Assembly (NCBI RefSeq): GCF_052180255.1
Contig: NZ_CP197466.1
Coordinates: 3,658,001 to 3,722,000 of the forward strand
Direction of reading: 5' to 3'
DNA length: 64,000 bases
From: Paenibacillus_AM sp052180255
GTDB lineage: Bacteria > Bacillota > Bacilli > Paenibacillales > NBRC-103111
Shown: positions 17,245-25,591 of the stretch, in pieces
Numbering within the stretch: position 1 is the stretch's first letter
How the letters are laid out: each line of letters starts with the position of its first letter
Notes under the pieces: model-generated
Told to the model about the DNA's origin: nothing
The model's database searches: none
What the model saw: the letters and a program-made list of their open reading frames with translations, nothing else
Translations under genes and position numbers: made by a program

Positions 17245-17646
17245 CTAACCCTGTACATAAATCATAATCTCATCTGCTCGAATGATAATCTGATCTCCTA
17301 CTTTCGCTTCTCCTTTGCCAAGGATAAATCCTCTTCGATTCTTGATCACTTCATAAAATAATTCAACACGATCACCTGGATAGGCGTTTCCTAAAACCTC
17401 AATTCCGTTCAATGAAGATAGAAACCCCAAGTTCCCTTCACTGCTCGTTGTCGTAAACGCACCTAACTGTGCCAGTGCTTCTACAATCATAGCGCTTGGC
17501 ATACATGGATTTGCGTCTGTTATATACCACTCGTTGCGTGTTACATTCTTAAAACCTTTCGCCCACTTTCCCTGATCGATTTCGATCATTTGATCAATCA
17601 TTAAAAATGGATAGCGATGTGGGATTATTTGCTGAATATCAGTCAT
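17245..17646 (-). CDS. FabZ-like 3-hydroxyacyl-[acyl-carrier-protein] dehydratase
   Basis: 133 residues, hotdog fold. I-I-P-H-R-Y-P-F-L-M-I-D (catalytic His) and M-I-V-E-A-L-A-Q-L-G (catalytic Glu) are present. The usual H-F-P-G-x-P-x-M-P-G is changed to D-A-N-P-C-M-P-S, so it is a diverged paralogue rather than the housekeeping FabZ, which normally sits in other contexts. GGAG lies 8 bases before the ATG. It lies directly upstream of the broken cyclase gene. Confidence 0.8.
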   Translation of the reverse strand: MTDIQQIIPHRYPFLMIDQMIEIDQGKWAKGFKNVTRNEWYITDANPCMPSAMIVEALAQLGAFTTTSSEGNLGFLSSLNGIEVLGNAYPGDRVELFYEVIKNRRGFILGKGEAKVGDQIIIRADEIMIYVQG

Positions 17647-17680
17647 GGATATACTCCTTAAAATGTGATTTTTATGAAAG

Positions 17681-17708
17681 AAAGACCAAGTGCTGCGAAC
17701 ACTTGGTC
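17681..17708 (-). terminator. terminator downstream of sdaAA
   Basis: Perfect 9-bp stem GACCAAGTG / CACTTGGTC followed, on the leftward transcript, by a U-rich run (TTTCTTTC). It separates the serine dehydratase pair from the FabZ-like gene. Confidence 0.75.
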
Positions 17709-17851
17709 AGTACAATGGCTTGGATAGTATGTTGCTTTATTAGTCAGTGATGAACGCCCACCGAAGGTTCAATTGTATTTCTATTTTACCTGTTATTCCC
17801 TAATGGTACAAGCGCTCTCAATTGCACGAAACGAGGGATACCCCCATCCAA

Positions 17852-18730
17852 TCATTTCTTCTTTCGCAACTCATCCATAATCTTCTTACCTGTAGGCGTC
17901 ATAGCCAGTCCGCCTTTAGCCGTCTCCCGATGTTTCTCCGGCATGGACGTGCCAACTTCGTACATCACTTGGATAACTTCGTCGGATGGGATCACGCTGC
18001 GTACACCCGCAAGTGCCATATCTGCCGCCGCTAGTGCGGTAACAGCACCAAATCCATTTCGCACGATACAAGGAATTTCGACTAATCCACCAACCGGATC
18101 GCAGATTAGACCCAATGTATTTTTCAAAGCAAGCCCAACCGCATGAACGGCTTGTCTGGGTATACCCCCATGCAGTTCAACGAGTGCACCTGCTGCCATA
18201 CCGATTGCCGAGCCGACTTCTGCCTGACAACCTCCCTCAGCACCGGATACGAAAGAATTATTCGCGATGATATAACCAATAGCTCCCGCACAGAATAAGC
18301 CTTTCACAAGTGCTTCATCACTCCATCCGAATCGTTCCTGTGAGCTGATGAACACACCGGGGATGATACCGCATGAACCTGCTGTTGGTGTTGCAATAAT
18401 GCGTCCCATCGACGCATTCACTTCTGAAACTGCTAGTGCATAAGCCATCGCACGAGCGGCTTCACCGCCAAGCGCTGGTGTTCCACCATCTACAACCTTC
18501 ATTACACGCTGGGCATCCAGTCCAGTTAGACCGCTTCTAGATTGTGTATTCTCTGTGAGCCCTTTATGAACTGCTTCCTTCATCACTTCATAATACTCCG
18601 ACATCCGACTGATCTCTTCCTCAGCCGTACGACCAGATTCCGCCGCCTGATTCTCGATCATCACAGTTGAAATCGACTTGTTCTCAGCCTCACACAGCTG
18701 CAATAATTCATCTAAAGTCCTGAATTTCAT
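17852..18730 (-). CDS. sdaAA: L-serine dehydratase, iron-sulphur-dependent, alpha subunit (copy 1)
   Basis: 292 residues. It converts L-serine to pyruvate and ammonia together with the beta subunit. Cysteines likely to hold the 4Fe-4S cluster are in A-G-S-C-G-I-I-P-G, L-F-C-A-G-A-I-G and L-I-C-D-P-V-G-G. Its start overlaps the end of sdaAB by four bases (ATGA), so translation is coupled. A second, closely related pair is encoded at 29.6-31.1 kb inside the glycine cleavage cluster. Confidence 0.95.
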   Translation of the reverse strand: MKFRTLDELLQLCEAENKSISTVMIENQAAESGRTAEEEISRMSEYYEVMKEAVHKGLTENTQSRSGLTGLDAQRVMKVVDGGTPALGGEAARAMAYALAVSEVNASMGRIIATPTAGSCGIIPGVFISSQERFGWSDEALVKGLFCAGAIGYIIANNSFVSGAEGGCQAEVGSAIGMAAGALVELHGGIPRQAVHAVGLALKNTLGLICDPVGGLVEIPCIVRNGFGAVTALAAADMALAGVRSVIPSDEVIQVMYEVGTSMPEKHRETAKGGLAMTPTGKKIMDELRKKK

Positions 18731-19407
18731 ACGTTACCTCGTTTGTTCAAATTCACTAGATGTACTTCTTTGACGCGTTCAAGCTGCGCAATATCTTGTA
18801 ATAACTCCGCTGGGAGTTCGTGATCCATTTCAATCACCGTAAGTGCGTCTGCACTTCTTCCTTTGCGATCCAAAGATAGATGCCCTATATTAACTCCAGC
18901 ACGCTGCAGCAGTGTAGTGAAACTGGCAAGCATACCTGGATAATCCTGATGCATAATGACAATCGTCGGATAATTACCTGTGAACCTTACTTCAAAGCCA
19001 TTCACATTTTGCACTTCGATGTTTCCCCCGCCAATAGAGGAACCTTTCATCGTCGTTACATTCGTATCGCTATATAAAGTAATCGCCGCAGTGTTCGGAT
19101 GCCCAAAGTGTCCATGTCCCATTCGAAAATTAACCTGAAGTCCCATCTTCTCAGCATCTTCTAGTGAGGTGACCATCTGCGGATTGTCCGTCTCATAATC
19201 CAGTATGCCACCGACAATAGCTAGATCGGTGCAATGCCCTTTATACGTTTCAGCAAAAGAACCATAAAAAGTGATGTCCACACGCTTCGGCTGTTCGCCT
19301 AACAACTGCCTTGCCGCTCGGCCTAGACGCGCTGCTCCTGCTGTATGTGAACTCGATGGACCTACCATAGACGGCCCAATTATTGAAAAAACATCTTTAA
19401 ATCGCAT
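18727..19407 (-). CDS. sdaAB: L-serine dehydratase, beta subunit (copy 1)
   Basis: 226 residues. The N-terminal domain carries the I-G-P-S-M-V-G-P-S-S-S-H-T-A-G-A signature, and an ACT domain lies at about 145-220 (I-V-I-M-H-Q-D-Y-P-G-M-L-A), which probably binds serine or a regulator. It is the first gene of the two-gene operon with sdaAA. Confidence 0.95.
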   Translation of the reverse strand: MRFKDVFSIIGPSMVGPSSSHTAGAARLGRAARQLLGEQPKRVDITFYGSFAETYKGHCTDLAIVGGILDYETDNPQMVTSLEDAEKMGLQVNFRMGHGHFGHPNTAAITLYSDTNVTTMKGSSIGGGNIEVQNVNGFEVRFTGNYPTIVIMHQDYPGMLASFTTLLQRAGVNIGHLSLDRKGRSADALTVIEMDHELPAELLQDIAQLERVKEVHLVNLNKRGNV

Positions 19408-19560
19408 GCTTGTTCCTCTTCCCCCGTGATGATCTTACCTTTTCATGCTACATCATATCTCAAATATGAATAAGCAGCAAAAAAATCGAACGAGCGATCT
19501 TCGGATTCTTTCTCGAAATCATGTATAGCCTGTTCACCCAGTGTTTAAAATAAACAATAA

Positions 19561-19610
19561 AAAAAGAGCTAACGGCTTATGACCCAAACAGGATCATGCC
19601 GTTAACTCTT
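19561..19610 (-). terminator. terminator of the CAP-domain gene
   Basis: Long hairpin AAGAG-TAACGGC / GCCGTTA-CTCTT with an inner ATGA/TCAT stem and an A-run on its left giving the U-tract for leftward transcripts. It starts 9 bases past the stop codon. Confidence 0.8.
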
Positions 19611-19618
19611 CCTATCAT

Positions 19619-20398
19619 TTAGCCAATAAACTCTTGTACCCACACACCTTGATAGTAAGCAACACCGATTGTTGTAAAGTTAGGGCTTAGAATGTTCTGT
19701 CTGTGCCCGCTGCTATTCATCCATGCTGTCATTACATCTTGTGGCGTACGTTGACCCTTCGCGATATTCTCACCCGCTGCGCGGTAAGAAATGTTATACT
19801 GTTTCATCATATCAAATGGCGAACCATAAGTTGGAGATTGGTGATCAAAGTAATTATTTTTCACCATATCCTTCGCTTTATCCATTGCCATGTTGTTTAA
19901 CTTGGTATTATCCATCTTAACTGCAGAAAGTCCTGCTTTGGAACGTTCTTTATTGACAAGATCCACTACTTCTTGTGCAAATTTAGTAGCTTCGTCTGAC
20001 ACTGCTGGCTTCTCAGACGGTGCTGGAGTTGGCTTAGGTGTTGGTGTTGGTTTCGGCGTAGGCGTTGGATCCGGTGTTGGCTTTGATGTTACCGGCGGCG
20101 TTGGTGTAACGTTATCCGGCAATGTTGGCCATTGAATTTGTGAGTTTGATCCATCTACATTACCAGGTAGATTGCATCCTCCACCCATCGAAATGACTCC
20201 ACCTTTTATTCCTTGTGAATATAACTTCATTAACTCGCTCAAATTGAAGTTACATGATTTGGCTAACTCGTTTGCCGAAATAGGGTTATTCTGCCCTACT
20301 ACACATGCTGCTTGAGCTACATTCGCCATCCCTGCGGACGCTAGCAATGTCACTGCAAGAGTACCTGTTACGACTACTTTCTTAAAACTTTGTTTCAT
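19619..20398 (-). CDS. secreted CAP-domain (SCP/PR1, YkwD-like) protein
   Basis: 259 residues. Signal peptide (1-30, cleavage near A-Q-A-A), a short cysteine-containing segment, a Pro/Thr/Lys linker (about 95-130, repeated P-T-P-K-P-T-P) and a C-terminal CAP domain (about 135-259) with H-Q-S-P and G-E-N-I-A-K-G and S-S-G-H-R-Q-N-I-L. Bacterial CAP proteins of this type are exported and linked to the cell wall or spore coat; the activity is uncertain. The leader carries a c-di-AMP riboswitch, fitting a wall-related role. AAGGAG lies before the ATG. Confidence 0.9.
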   Translation of the reverse strand: MKQSFKKVVVTGTLAVTLLASAGMANVAQAACVVGQNNPISANELAKSCNFNLSELMKLYSQGIKGGVISMGGGCNLPGNVDGSNSQIQWPTLPDNVTPTPPVTSKPTPDPTPTPKPTPTPKPTPAPSEKPAVSDEATKFAQEVVDLVNKERSKAGLSAVKMDNTKLNNMAMDKAKDMVKNNYFDHQSPTYGSPFDMMKQYNISYRAAGENIAKGQRTPQDVMTAWMNSSGHRQNILSPNFTTIGVAYYQGVWVQEFIG

Positions 20399-20414
20399 TT
20401 CTCTCTCTCCTTTT

Positions 20415-20530
20415 TGTCGCCTACGAGGTTAGCTGACGGGTTCGGATAAAAGAGTAACACCCGACCACTAAAAGTGGTTTCACCCCAAATGGCGGTTCCC
20501 CCGCACCCTTTTTGGGTTTCGGCTTATTTA
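20415..20530 (-). promoter_or_regulatory. c-di-AMP riboswitch (ydaO-yuaA type)
   Basis: In the leftward leader of the CAP-domain gene, the minus strand has GCGGGGGAACC, then GGGGTGAAACC, a variable hairpin (CCACTTTTAGTGG) and finally CCGAACCCGTCAGCTAACC-TCGTAGGCG just ahead of the ribosome site. This ordered set is the recognised ydaO/yuaA c-di-AMP aptamer. In known cases c-di-AMP binding turns the downstream gene off; genes controlled often encode wall hydrolases and osmolyte transporters. Confidence 0.9.
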
Positions 20531-20614
20531 ACACTTTCAAAGTGTAACATGTATTATATCTGCCTTCATTCTCAAAATTGTGGTAGTATTACTTAATGAA
20601 GGTAATAAGACCAA

Positions 20615-21571
20615 TTACCTGCAAACGATGACTTGTCTAGCAAAACGTCCTTTGCTAACGACGCATCGGTCTATAATCGATAATCCTGCTTGCATAATTG
20701 CATCATCCATTTGCTCAATTGTTATGATAACGACTTTACTTGCTAATGAGCGTATGCTTTTTAACAGCCCAGATCGTTCACAATCTGAGAGCACAGAGCA
20801 TAGATTATAGGGCATATCGAGAATGGCGACATCATAGTGACCTGTTAATGTCGTCATATCTTGAATTTCTACGACCTGTGGCATGTTAAAATGTGCTAGA
20901 TTGGCCCGTGCTCCTCGAATTGCAAGTGGATTTAAATCTGAGCCTACGATGGATATCCCCATCGAAAGGGCTTCGATGACAACTGTGCCGATTCCACAGC
21001 AAGGATCGATAACGGTAACTCCATCCGTGTGAGGTACTGCGATGTTGACAATAGCTCTTGCAACACGTGTACTAAGCGCAGTGGAGTAATTGTGCGGTTT
21101 TTTCGTATGACGCAGCCAAACCGCCTCATTTTTCCTATATTCTCCGAATAACCACCTACCGCCTGCGTGAATTATTCCAAATATCCGCTCAGGCTTTCGC
21201 ATGTCTGCTTTACCATGTACACGTGACCCAATCTCACGTTCAATGGCACGCTCTTCGTCATACGTAATGGCATAATTGCTTTCGATGTATATAATTTTAA
21301 ATGTCTTTCCACCAGTCTGTAGCGACTCAACTTGGTCAGCAATTTCTCGAATATTTTGACCGCCATAGCGTACAGCGAGCTCTAACTTAATAAAGGGACT
21401 CCGACTCGGATTTACCGCAAATGGACTCTCGATACAGGAATTGTGAGGAACATGTCCAAATAGAGTTTTCATCTCTAACATACATAAAGACATTTCATCC
21501 TCATGACAAGCATATGTATATAGATATGCCGGTAAATTGTGATTTAACAAGGATCTCCCGCCCTTCACCAT
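20615..21571 (-). CDS. TRM11/UPF0020-like N-methyltransferase
   Basis: About 311-318 residues. An N-terminal THUMP-like region (1-150) is followed by a SAM-dependent methylase domain with V-I-D-P-C-C-G-I-G-T-V-V-I-E-A, G-S-D-L-N-P-L-A and the catalytic D-M-P-Y-N-L. Such proteins usually methylate the exocyclic N2 of guanosine in tRNA or rRNA. The start is uncertain: the ATG at 21571 has no good ribosome site, and a TTG at 21550 behind GGGAG gives a more family-like N-terminus. Confidence 0.85.
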   Translation of the reverse strand: MVKGGRSLLNHNLPAYLYTYACHEDEMSLCMLEMKTLFGHVPHNSCIESPFAVNPSRSPFIKLELAVRYGGQNIREIADQVESLQTGGKTFKIIYIESNYAITYDEERAIEREIGSRVHGKADMRKPERIFGIIHAGGRWLFGEYRKNEAVWLRHTKKPHNYSTALSTRVARAIVNIAVPHTDGVTVIDPCCGIGTVVIEALSMGISIVGSDLNPLAIRGARANLAHFNMPQVVEIQDMTTLTGHYDVAILDMPYNLCSVLSDCERSGLLKSIRSLASKVVIITIEQMDDAIMQAGLSIIDRCVVSKGRFARQVIVCR

Positions 21572-21661
21572 TCTAGAAGAACTTATTGTACCATATTGCT
21601 AATATCCGCATAGATAAGTATTTTTTGTCACATATTAAAAGGGTTAAGGAGGGTTTTGTAC

Positions 21662-21871
21662 ATGTATTACTCAAAAAAGACAGTTGAACCCGTTGTTGAA
21701 GAAACCGCTATCTGGAAATGCAGTAATGAATCCTGTGTCTGCTGGATGAGAGAAAATTTTGCTTTTGAAGAAACACCTATTTGTCCCATCTGTCGTTCGA
21801 TTATGGAGAAAAATAATAAAATGCTACCCACTCTTTACAACAACAATAACAGTCAAAAAGAAGTTAAATAG
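21662..21871 (+). CDS. ydjO: YdjO-like cold-inducible protein
   Basis: 69 residues. C-S-N-E-S-C-V-C-W-M-R-E-N-F and I-C-P-I-C-R-S-I-M give two cysteine pairs, likely a small zinc ribbon. This matches the YdjO family of Bacillales, reported as cold-induced, of unknown biochemical role. I start at the ATG at 21662, 9 bases after AAGGAGG. It has its own terminator. Confidence 0.88.
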   Translation: MYYSKKTVEPVVEETAIWKCSNESCVCWMRENFAFEETPICPICRSIMEKNNKMLPTLYNNNNSQKEVK

Positions 21872-21887
21872 CAAGTACAAAACAAAG

Positions 21888-21921
21888 CAAAGGCACTTAC
21901 CCAACTCGGGTAGTGCCTTTG
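21888..21921. terminator. bidirectional terminator between ydjO and the antiporter gene
   Basis: Perfect 14-15-bp stem (CAAAGGCACTTACCC, loop, GGGTAGTGCCTTTG) between two genes that converge. Short A- and T-rich flanks on both sides suit both directions. Confidence 0.85.
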
Positions 21922-21945
21922 TTTGTGTAGGTTGCTGCAGCCCAC

Positions 21946-23103
21946 TTACTTCAACGTGCCTGCAGCTTCTTTTTTCTGACCAAAAATACTCTTGAGCATC
22001 GGAGGTGTAACGATTGTTGTAAGAATAACCACGATAATAATCGATGTAAAATATTTCTCATCGAGCAATTGTGACTCCAATCCAATCGCACCTAGAATCA
22101 ATGCAACTTCACCGCGCGAAACCATCCCCGCTCCAATACCAAACGCCGATTTCCCTTTAAATCCAGTCAATCTGGCACCTAAACCAGAACCAATTAATTT
22201 CGTTGCAATTGCAACTAATGTTAACCCGATAATGAACCAAATCTGATCCAGAATACCGACGAAAGTAACGGATAAACCAATACTCACGAAGAACACCGGT
22301 ACGAAGATGACATAAGCAATGGGTTCGATCTTGTGCTCCACTTCTTCTTTATATTTCGTCTGTGAAATCGCAATACCCGCCGCGAATGCGCCGATAATGC
22401 CAGCTACACCCATATATTCAGCAAAGTACGAGAAAGCAAAACAAATAATTAATCCTGCACTAATAATCGCTTCTGACACAGCCAGTGGCGCGAGTTTACG
22501 CATCACCCAAGGGACGATCTTCCAACCTGCAAGTATCACGACAACAAAGAAGAGCACCTTCTTGCCAAGCAGCAAACCTAGACTTACATCTTCTGTAGTA
22601 AGGAAACTCATCATAACAGCCAAAGAAACAACGACTAGAATATCATCAATAAGTGCCGCTCCAAGGATCGTTGTACTTTCTCTGCTTTTTAATTGACCCA
22701 GTTCTTTCAAGGTTTGAACCGAAATACTTACAGATGTAGCAGACAACATTAAACCTAAGAATAAAGAATGAGACTGTTCAAGCCCCATGAAATAACCTGT
22801 TAAAAACCCACCTACTAAGGGGAATATAATTCCGCCAACCGCAACGGCAAGCGAAGAATTTCGATTTTGATTCAGCGCTTTTAAGTCAGTCTCAAGTCCT
22901 GCGATGAACATCAACAGGAGAACACCAATTTCACTTAGGCTATCGATCATCTCTGTTTTTTGAATCCACCCCAGCAAAGCCGGACCAATAATAATACCAA
23001 TTAGCAACTTACCCAATACTGCTGGCTGACCTAATCGGACGCTTATATCACCTGCAATTTTGGTAGCAAGCAGGATAATAAGCAATTGTAAGAATAACAG
23101 CAT
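21946..23103 (-). CDS. CPA2-family monovalent cation:proton antiporter
   Basis: 385 residues, about 12-13 hydrophobic segments across the whole length, matching the Na+/H+ exchanger (KefB/GerN-like) domain without C-terminal TrkA regulatory domains. The N-terminal L-G-Q-P-A-V-L-G-K-L-L-I-G-I-I-I-G-P and the A-L-I-D-D-I segment (conserved acidic pair in the ion path) are visible. The ion (Na+ or K+) cannot be told from sequence. Single gene, AAGGGAA ahead of the ATG. Confidence 0.9.
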   Translation of the reverse strand: MLLFLQLLIILLATKIAGDISVRLGQPAVLGKLLIGIIIGPALLGWIQKTEMIDSLSEIGVLLLMFIAGLETDLKALNQNRNSSLAVAVGGIIFPLVGGFLTGYFMGLEQSHSLFLGLMLSATSVSISVQTLKELGQLKSRESTTILGAALIDDILVVVSLAVMMSFLTTEDVSLGLLLGKKVLFFVVVILAGWKIVPWVMRKLAPLAVSEAIISAGLIICFAFSYFAEYMGVAGIIGAFAAGIAISQTKYKEEVEHKIEPIAYVIFVPVFFVSIGLSVTFVGILDQIWFIIGLTLVAIATKLIGSGLGARLTGFKGKSAFGIGAGMVSRGEVALILGAIGLESQLLDEKYFTSIIIVVILTTIVTPPMLKSIFGQKKEAAGTLK

Positions 23104-23251
23104 GCAATCGTTCCCTTCATCTTAAGTATAGTAATCCAAGGTGTTTACCTTAACTATTATAACAATTGACAGCAGTATCACCAAATTGTGACAACCCATA
23201 ACACTTATCCCAATTCCTTCAGCTTATTCCTTATCGCTATGAAACCACATG

Positions 23252-23277
23252 AAAAAAGCTGCCTTTTCGGCAGCTTT
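23252..23277 (-). terminator. terminator of the MarR-MFS operon
   Basis: Perfect 9-bp stem AAAGCTGCC / GGCAGCTTT with six A on its left, 32 bases beyond the transporter stop codon. Confidence 0.85.
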
Positions 23278-23308
23278 CTCCTTGTTAACTTATGTTAATA
23301 TGCCATGA

Positions 23309-24958
23309 TTAATTCTGATCTACAACCGCTTGTTGACCTGTATGATTCTCAACCTGCGAAGCAGTTGGTTTCTCTTCCGCTCCAGGTTTACCTGGCATCT
23401 TACTTGATGTACGAAGCGGGATCTCTTTTAAGAACAACGCCAGTACCAAGGCAACACAAAGCACAATTGCTCCCGTTAAGAAAACAGTCGATAAAGACGA
23501 ACTTAATGCATCGCGCAAGGAATCAATCATTTTTGTGAAAATAGGCTGCATCGCTGCAGGCATTTGATCATGAATGGCTGCCAATTTCGGTTGATCCAAC
23601 AACATTTGCGGATTGTGAAATACCGATAATTTTTCTGCAATCGCGGGATCAAGTTTGGATAAATCCACCCCTTTTCCAGATTCGATTGCTGACTTCATGG
23701 ACTTTGTAATGTTTGTAGACATAATCGTTCCCATCACAGCAATACCAATTGTACCGCCCAAGTTACGGAATAACTGAGAGGATGCCGTCACGACACCAAG
23801 CTTACTAGGTTCAACCGCGTTTTGCACGGCAAGTGAAAATACTGGCATACCCATACCAAGTCCCAAACCGAATACGATCATACTCACAACCGCCATTGTG
23901 ATGCTATTCATGTATACCATGATGAGCATACCCGCGATCATAATTGGCATTCCAATTAACGCAAAGCGTTTATACTTACCTGTTTTACTAATCATTTGAC
24001 CACTGAAAGCACTCATGAGCACCATACCAATGGACATTGGCATGGTAACATACCCGGAATAGGTTGGCGAGATGCCCATAACCCCTTGAACGAAGAAAGG
24101 AATATAAATCAGTGCGCCCATCATACCCGCGTTCATTAAGAAGCCGATCACATTTGAGATCGTAACAATCCCATTTTTAAATAAAGATAATGGTAGAACT
24201 GGTGTTTTCACTTTCGTTTCTACAAACATAAAGATAAGAAGCGATACAACTGCACTTATGAACAAACCAATTATTTGTGAAGAGTCCCAAGCATACTTCG
24301 ATCCAGCCCACGAAAAGGCAAGCAATAAGGGTACGATCGTAGTCGTTAAGAATAAAGAACCCCAGTAGTCGATGGTCTCCGACTTTTTACGCTCCACTTT
24401 TGGGAATAATGTAAGTATCATAATGAATGCCACTATCCCAAGTGGAAGGAAAATCCAGAATACCCATTTCCAATCCATATGATCTACAATGTAACCACCG
24501 AGCGTCGGTCCGATTACACTGGAGAAACCAAATACAGCTGTCATGACACCCGTCCATTTACCACGTTCACGCGGTGAGAACAAGTCGCCTACTGCTGTAA
24601 ATGAAGTTGCCATAATAATACCCGCGCCAATACCTTGAATACCGCGATACGTAATTAAGTAGAAAATATCCGGCGATGTACCCGACATAAATGCACCAAT
24701 CATAAAGAAGATAATACCAGCAAGAATGAACGGTTTACGTCCATAAATATCCGATAACTTTCCGACTAATACCGTTGCAATCGTGGATGTCAGCATATAA
24801 ATCGTGATAACCCACGTGTAATAGTCCATCCCGCCAAGCTTTGCAATAATACGTGGCAAAGCTGTACCAACGATGGTCTGGTTAATGGCCGAGAAGAATA
24901 ATGCGGCCATGATAGCAATCATAATTGTTAACTTTCGCTTATGCGATAAATGCTCCAT
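23309..24958 (-). CDS. MFS drug efflux transporter, DHA2 (EmrB/QacA) family
   Basis: 549 residues with about 14 membrane segments, the DHA2 pattern. Motif A-like G-K-L-S-D-I-Y-G-R-K-P appears at 66-76 and motif C-like G-P-T-L-G-G-Y at about 150. A soluble-looking stretch of about 80 residues lies before the last segment. It probably expels organic drugs with proton exchange. It lies 7 bases after a MarR-type regulator gene, so the pair is one operon; AAAGGAG precedes the ATG. Confidence 0.92.
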   Translation of the reverse strand: MEHLSHKRKLTIMIAIMAALFFSAINQTIVGTALPRIIAKLGGMDYYTWVITIYMLTSTIATVLVGKLSDIYGRKPFILAGIIFFMIGAFMSGTSPDIFYLITYRGIQGIGAGIIMATSFTAVGDLFSPRERGKWTGVMTAVFGFSSVIGPTLGGYIVDHMDWKWVFWIFLPLGIVAFIMILTLFPKVERKKSETIDYWGSLFLTTTIVPLLLAFSWAGSKYAWDSSQIIGLFISAVVSLLIFMFVETKVKTPVLPLSLFKNGIVTISNVIGFLMNAGMMGALIYIPFFVQGVMGISPTYSGYVTMPMSIGMVLMSAFSGQMISKTGKYKRFALIGMPIMIAGMLIMVYMNSITMAVVSMIVFGLGLGMGMPVFSLAVQNAVEPSKLGVVTASSQLFRNLGGTIGIAVMGTIMSTNITKSMKSAIESGKGVDLSKLDPAIAEKLSVFHNPQMLLDQPKLAAIHDQMPAAMQPIFTKMIDSLRDALSSSLSTVFLTGAIVLCVALVLALFLKEIPLRTSSKMPGKPGAEEKPTASQVENHTGQQAVVDQN

Positions 24959-24965
24959 AATTTCT

Positions 24966-25406
24966 CTACTCCTTTTGATGTCTCTCTATATTTTTCAACG
25001 TTTGATTGAAGATACGTATCAAATGATCAATATCTTCTTTGGGTAATTCATCAAAAAACATAGCGATTGTTTCCCGCTGACCCTCATGGATTTGTTGAAC
25101 AATTTCTTCACCTTGTGGCGTAATCGCAATGTAGACGACCCGGCGATCATCTTCATCTCTTGTACGCTCAACAAACCCCCTTGCAATTAATTTATCTGCA
25201 GCTCCGGTGATCGCACCAGATGTAATACATAGTGATTCAGCTAGCTCAGACACTTTTTGTTTACCTCTAGAACTCAGCTTGAACAACATTCGAAATTGGG
25301 AGAATGACAAGTTCCCAACCATACGTTTATTCCACTCTTTTGTCATACTTTTCAATACATTACGGAATAAATCTGAGAGCACAAAGTTGTCTTGTGTTTC
25401 GGGCAC
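24966..25406 (-). CDS. MarR-family transcriptional regulator
   Basis: 146 residues, winged helix with the L-C-I-T-S-G-A-I-T-G-A-A-D-K-L-I recognition helix and the D-E-D-D-R-R-V wing at about 100. It starts with GTG, 9 bases after AAAGGAG. Such proteins repress the adjacent efflux gene and their own gene until a ligand binds. TAGTTTA / TAAACTA repeats immediately upstream are a likely operator. Confidence 0.9.
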   Translation of the reverse strand: MPETQDNFVLSDLFRNVLKSMTKEWNKRMVGNLSFSQFRMLFKLSSRGKQKVSELAESLCITSGAITGAADKLIARGFVERTRDEDDRRVVYIAITPQGEEIVQQIHEGQRETIAMFFDELPKEDIDHLIRIFNQTLKNIERHQKE

Positions 25407-25431
25407 AGCAGATGACTCCTTTATCGTAAAA

Positions 25432-25464
25432 TAGTTTAAAACTAAACTAATAATCGTTAAACTA
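25432..25464 (-). promoter_or_regulatory. probable MarR operator
   Basis: TAGTTTA at 25432-25438 is followed by its reverse complement TAAACTA at 25443-25449 and again at 25458-25464. This covers the region 26-58 bases ahead of the marR GTG start, where its promoter should lie. MarR proteins bind such AT-rich dyads. Confidence 0.55.
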
Positions 25465-25544
25465 TTCAGTAGTATACATTCGTGAATCTATCTCGTCAAG
25501 ACTTAAATCAATAACATCATTTATATTTTTTTAAAAACAAAGAA

Positions 25545-25585
25545 AAACAGTTAATTCGGGTTATCCCAAATTAACTGTTGTTTTA
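25545..25585 (-). terminator. terminator of the GGDEF gene
   Basis: Stem AACAGTTAATT-CGGG / CCC-AATTAACTGTT with an A-rich left flank for leftward transcripts and TTTT on the right. It begins inside 15 bases after the stop codon. Confidence 0.8.
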
Positions 25586-25591
25586 AACATT

